Notes under the pieces: model-generated
The model's database searches: none
What the model was told of the DNA's origin: nothing
What the model saw: only the letters and a program-made list of their open reading frames with translations
Part shown: positions 12,204 through 13,430 of the stretch, piece by piece
How the letters are laid out: the number at the start of each line of letters is the position of its first letter
Numbering within the stretch: position 1 is the stretch's first letter
Translations under genes and position numbers: made by a program
DNA from: Candidatus Forterrea sp.
Lineage (GTDB): Archaea > Iainarchaeota > Iainarchaeia > Iainarchaeales > JAAZKV01
Length of the DNA: 13,430 nucleotides
Direction: 5' to 3'
NCBI GenBank assembly: GCA_020717885.1
Contig: DYDN01000016.1
Coordinates: 1-13,430 of the forward strand

Positions 12204-13136
12204 ATGACTCAGCAAAAAAACGCCCTTCATACAATTAAAGGAACTTTAAAAAAAGCCGGCATTACTGGAATTGTTAAAAAAATTAGAAAATTAAATCAGG
12301 AATTACTAATGGGTACTGATTATAGAGGACAGGCGGCTTCAGACAGAATATTCGAGATTTTAAAATCAGAATCCCCTGCAATGGTTTGCAGGTTTGGAAG
12401 AATAGAAATTAGCGCAATGAAGGAGATGGGGCGAATAATAGCGGGTAAAAGTAAATATGATAAAGCAAAATTCATTCCGCTTGAGACTAATGCTGGTTTT
12501 TTCCCAATAACAAGAGAGAGTACGAGAAAGTTCTACTTGAGAATGCTTGAAGATACAAAACAAATTGATATACTTGGACAGTGGTGCCCTGAGGAAGTAT
12601 ATTTTAAGAGTGAATTAAGGCATGCAAAGAAGATTCCGCTTGATGACATAGAACCATTTTATCACCCTAACCCATGGACAAGGGCGCTTAAAGAAAAAAA
12701 AGTCCTTGTAATAACACCCTACTCAAGCACCATAAAAAAACAATACAAAATAAGAGAACTGCTTTTCAAGAACAAAGAGATCCTGCCAAAATTTAAGCTA
12801 ATAACAATCACCTCAGTTAATTCAGTGGGCGGAGAAACAGTCGGGTTTGCCTCTTGGTTTGAGGCACTCAAATCAATGGAAAAGCAAATATCAGAAATAG
12901 ATTTTGATATTGCAATACTTGGATGTGGAGCATATGGATTTCCTCTTGCTGCATACATAAAAAGAATGGGGAAGAAAGCAATCCATATGGGCGGATCAAC
13001 ACAACTACTCTTTGGGATAAAGGGAAAGAGATGGGAAGAAAGCCATTCTGATTTAATTAATGAGCACTGGGTGAGACCCGCACTGAGCGAAAGACCAAAA
13101 AGCTACAAAAAAATTGAGGACGGATGCTACTGGTAG
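12204..13136 (+). CDS. Conserved glycan-cluster protein, possibly a GT-D type glycosyltransferase
   Basis: This is a 310-residue soluble protein. Visible marks are VCRFGRIEIS (61-70), VLVITPYSSTIKKQ in the middle, DIAILGCGAYGFPLAAYIK, and a C-terminal block GGSTQLLFGIKGKRW then EHWVRPALSERP and DGCYW at the very end. The RFGxxE pattern with a later Rossmann-like 'GCGAYG' segment recalls the GT-D enzymes (DUF1792), whose motif is RFGDGE. Here the Asp is replaced, so catalysis by that mechanism is uncertain. Related proteins occur in polysaccharide clusters, from memory. The start is chosen by TATA spacing; a frame extension of five codons exists upstream to 12189. The gene is divergent from the minus operon, with tandem repeats in the spacer. 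Function is inferred mainly from context. Confidence 0.7.
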   Translation: MTQQKNALHTIKGTLKKAGITGIVKKIRKLNQELLMGTDYRGQAASDRIFEILKSESPAMVCRFGRIEISAMKEMGRIIAGKSKYDKAKFIPLETNAGFFPITRESTRKFYLRMLEDTKQIDILGQWCPEEVYFKSELRHAKKIPLDDIEPFYHPNPWTRALKEKKVLVITPYSSTIKKQYKIRELLFKNKEILPKFKLITITSVNSVGGETVGFASWFEALKSMEKQISEIDFDIAILGCGAYGFPLAAYIKRMGKKAIHMGGSTQLLFGIKGKRWEESHSDLINEHWVRPALSERPKSYKKIEDGCYW

Positions 13137-13143
13137 GATTGAG

Positions 13144-13190
13144 CTCAGGTAAGAACTTAATTCAGAACCCTGAGAAAAGCATTATTTTTT
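13144..13190 (+). terminator. Hairpin and T6 run after the GT-D-like gene
   Basis: CTCAGG (13144-13149) pairs with CCTGAG (13169-13174), and GAA/TTC inside the loop can add three pairs. A T6 run (13185-13190) follows after 10 nt. It lies 8 nt after the stop codon. Stem and T-run are both convincing, though the gap between them is long. Confidence 0.5.
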
Positions 13191-13224
13191 ATAAAAATCC
13201 ACAAAAAGAAAACAGGAACTAACC

Positions 13225-13231
13225 TTTATAT
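13225..13231 (+). promoter_or_regulatory. Candidate TATA box for the gene at the right edge
   Basis: TTTATAT predicts a transcript start near 13254, giving a leader of about 47 nt before the ATG at 13301. The leader includes a tiny frame (13261-13287, eight codons). A second AT-rich run at 13185-13195 could also serve. Confidence 0.4.
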
Positions 13232-13300
13232 TCACTACCTTGCCTGCGTATGATTAACAGATGAATAAATCAGCATTGATAAAATAAGGACTTTGATAAC

Positions 13301-13393
13301 ATGAATCCAATAAAGCTATGGAAAACAAATGGAACCAAATGGATTATTGGGCGCATTATTTATAGGGTGCTTGGAATCGACTGGCTTTGTTGA
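13301..13393 (+). CDS. Short ORF (30 aa) or 5' end of a broken gene at the right edge
   Basis: ATG 13301 opens a 30-codon frame beginning MNPIKLWKTNGTKWIIGRII and ending GIDWLC before TGA (13391-13393). The peptide is basic with a hydrophobic centre and reads like the N-terminus of a longer membrane-associated or sugar-processing protein. After the TGA the same frame is open to the window end (KSLFLGENFVAL), which suggests an interrupted gene. TGA is used as a normal stop by several genes here, so recoding is not expected. No Shine-Dalgarno match precedes the ATG. I do not recognise the family. It may be a real small protein, a pseudogene start or chance. Confidence 0.35.
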   Translation: MNPIKLWKTNGTKWIIGRIIYRVLGIDWLC

Positions 13394-13430
13394 AAGTCTT
13401 TGTTTTTAGGGGAGAATTTTGTTGCCTTAA

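Noticed and set aside
1..13430. CRISPR array, tRNA genes or a replication origin
   Set aside because: No regularly spaced repeats beyond the single tandem pair at 12128-12166, no tRNA-like T-arm/acceptor structure, and no repeat cluster of origin type were found on reading both strands.

Overview
The window reads as a piece of an archaeal chromosome. It holds a 5S rRNA gene of archaeal type, TATA-box promoters placed about 24-30 bp before the predicted transcript starts, GGTGA-type Shine-Dalgarno sites, several genes whose TATA spacing implies leaderless mRNAs, and an STT3/AglB-type oligosaccharyltransferase. Base composition is AT-rich. The lineage cannot be fixed from the window alone. A small-genome or uncultured archaeon is possible, but that is inference.

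Layout. Positions 1-98 (minus) hold the first 32 codons of a gene that runs off the window, probably a transposase. Next come an isolated 5S rRNA gene with its own TATA box (245-365), a small membrane protein (460-762), a single-cluster ferredoxin (824-1045) with a strong hairpin/U-tract terminator, and an endonuclease IV-like TIM-barrel protein on the minus strand (1135-1974). The rest is a surface-glycan region. It contains the oligosaccharyltransferase STT3 (2108-4387), a polyprenyl-phosphate sugar-1-phosphate transferase of the MraY/WecA/ALG7 family (4496-5485), and a four-gene plus-strand operon (5537-8118): GT10 fucosyltransferase-like, FkbM-type methyltransferase, ALG14-like and ALG13-like. 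A convergent four-gene minus-strand operon (8143-12028) holds an HlpA-like GT-A glycosyltransferase, a CDP-paratose 2-epimerase-like SDR, a GT4 and a GT2. A divergent plus-strand gene (12204-13136) encodes a conserved glycan-cluster protein, perhaps of the GT-D type. A short or broken ORF lies at the right edge.

How the genes may work together (inference). The PNPT enzyme would load the first sugar phosphate onto a dolichyl lipid. The ALG13/ALG14 pair would add the second sugar. The GT2, GT4, HlpA-like, GT10 and GT-D-like enzymes would extend and decorate the chain. FkbM would O-methylate it, the epimerase would supply a dideoxy-sugar nucleotide, and STT3 would transfer the finished glycan to asparagine. 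The co-location of ALG7-like, ALG13/14-like and STT3 genes resembles the first steps of the eukaryotic N-glycan pathway. The most notable points are this module, an archaeal GT10 enzyme, a histidine-rich cytoplasmic tail and a variant WWDQG motif on STT3, and a 20-bp-period tandem repeat in front of the GT-D-like gene.
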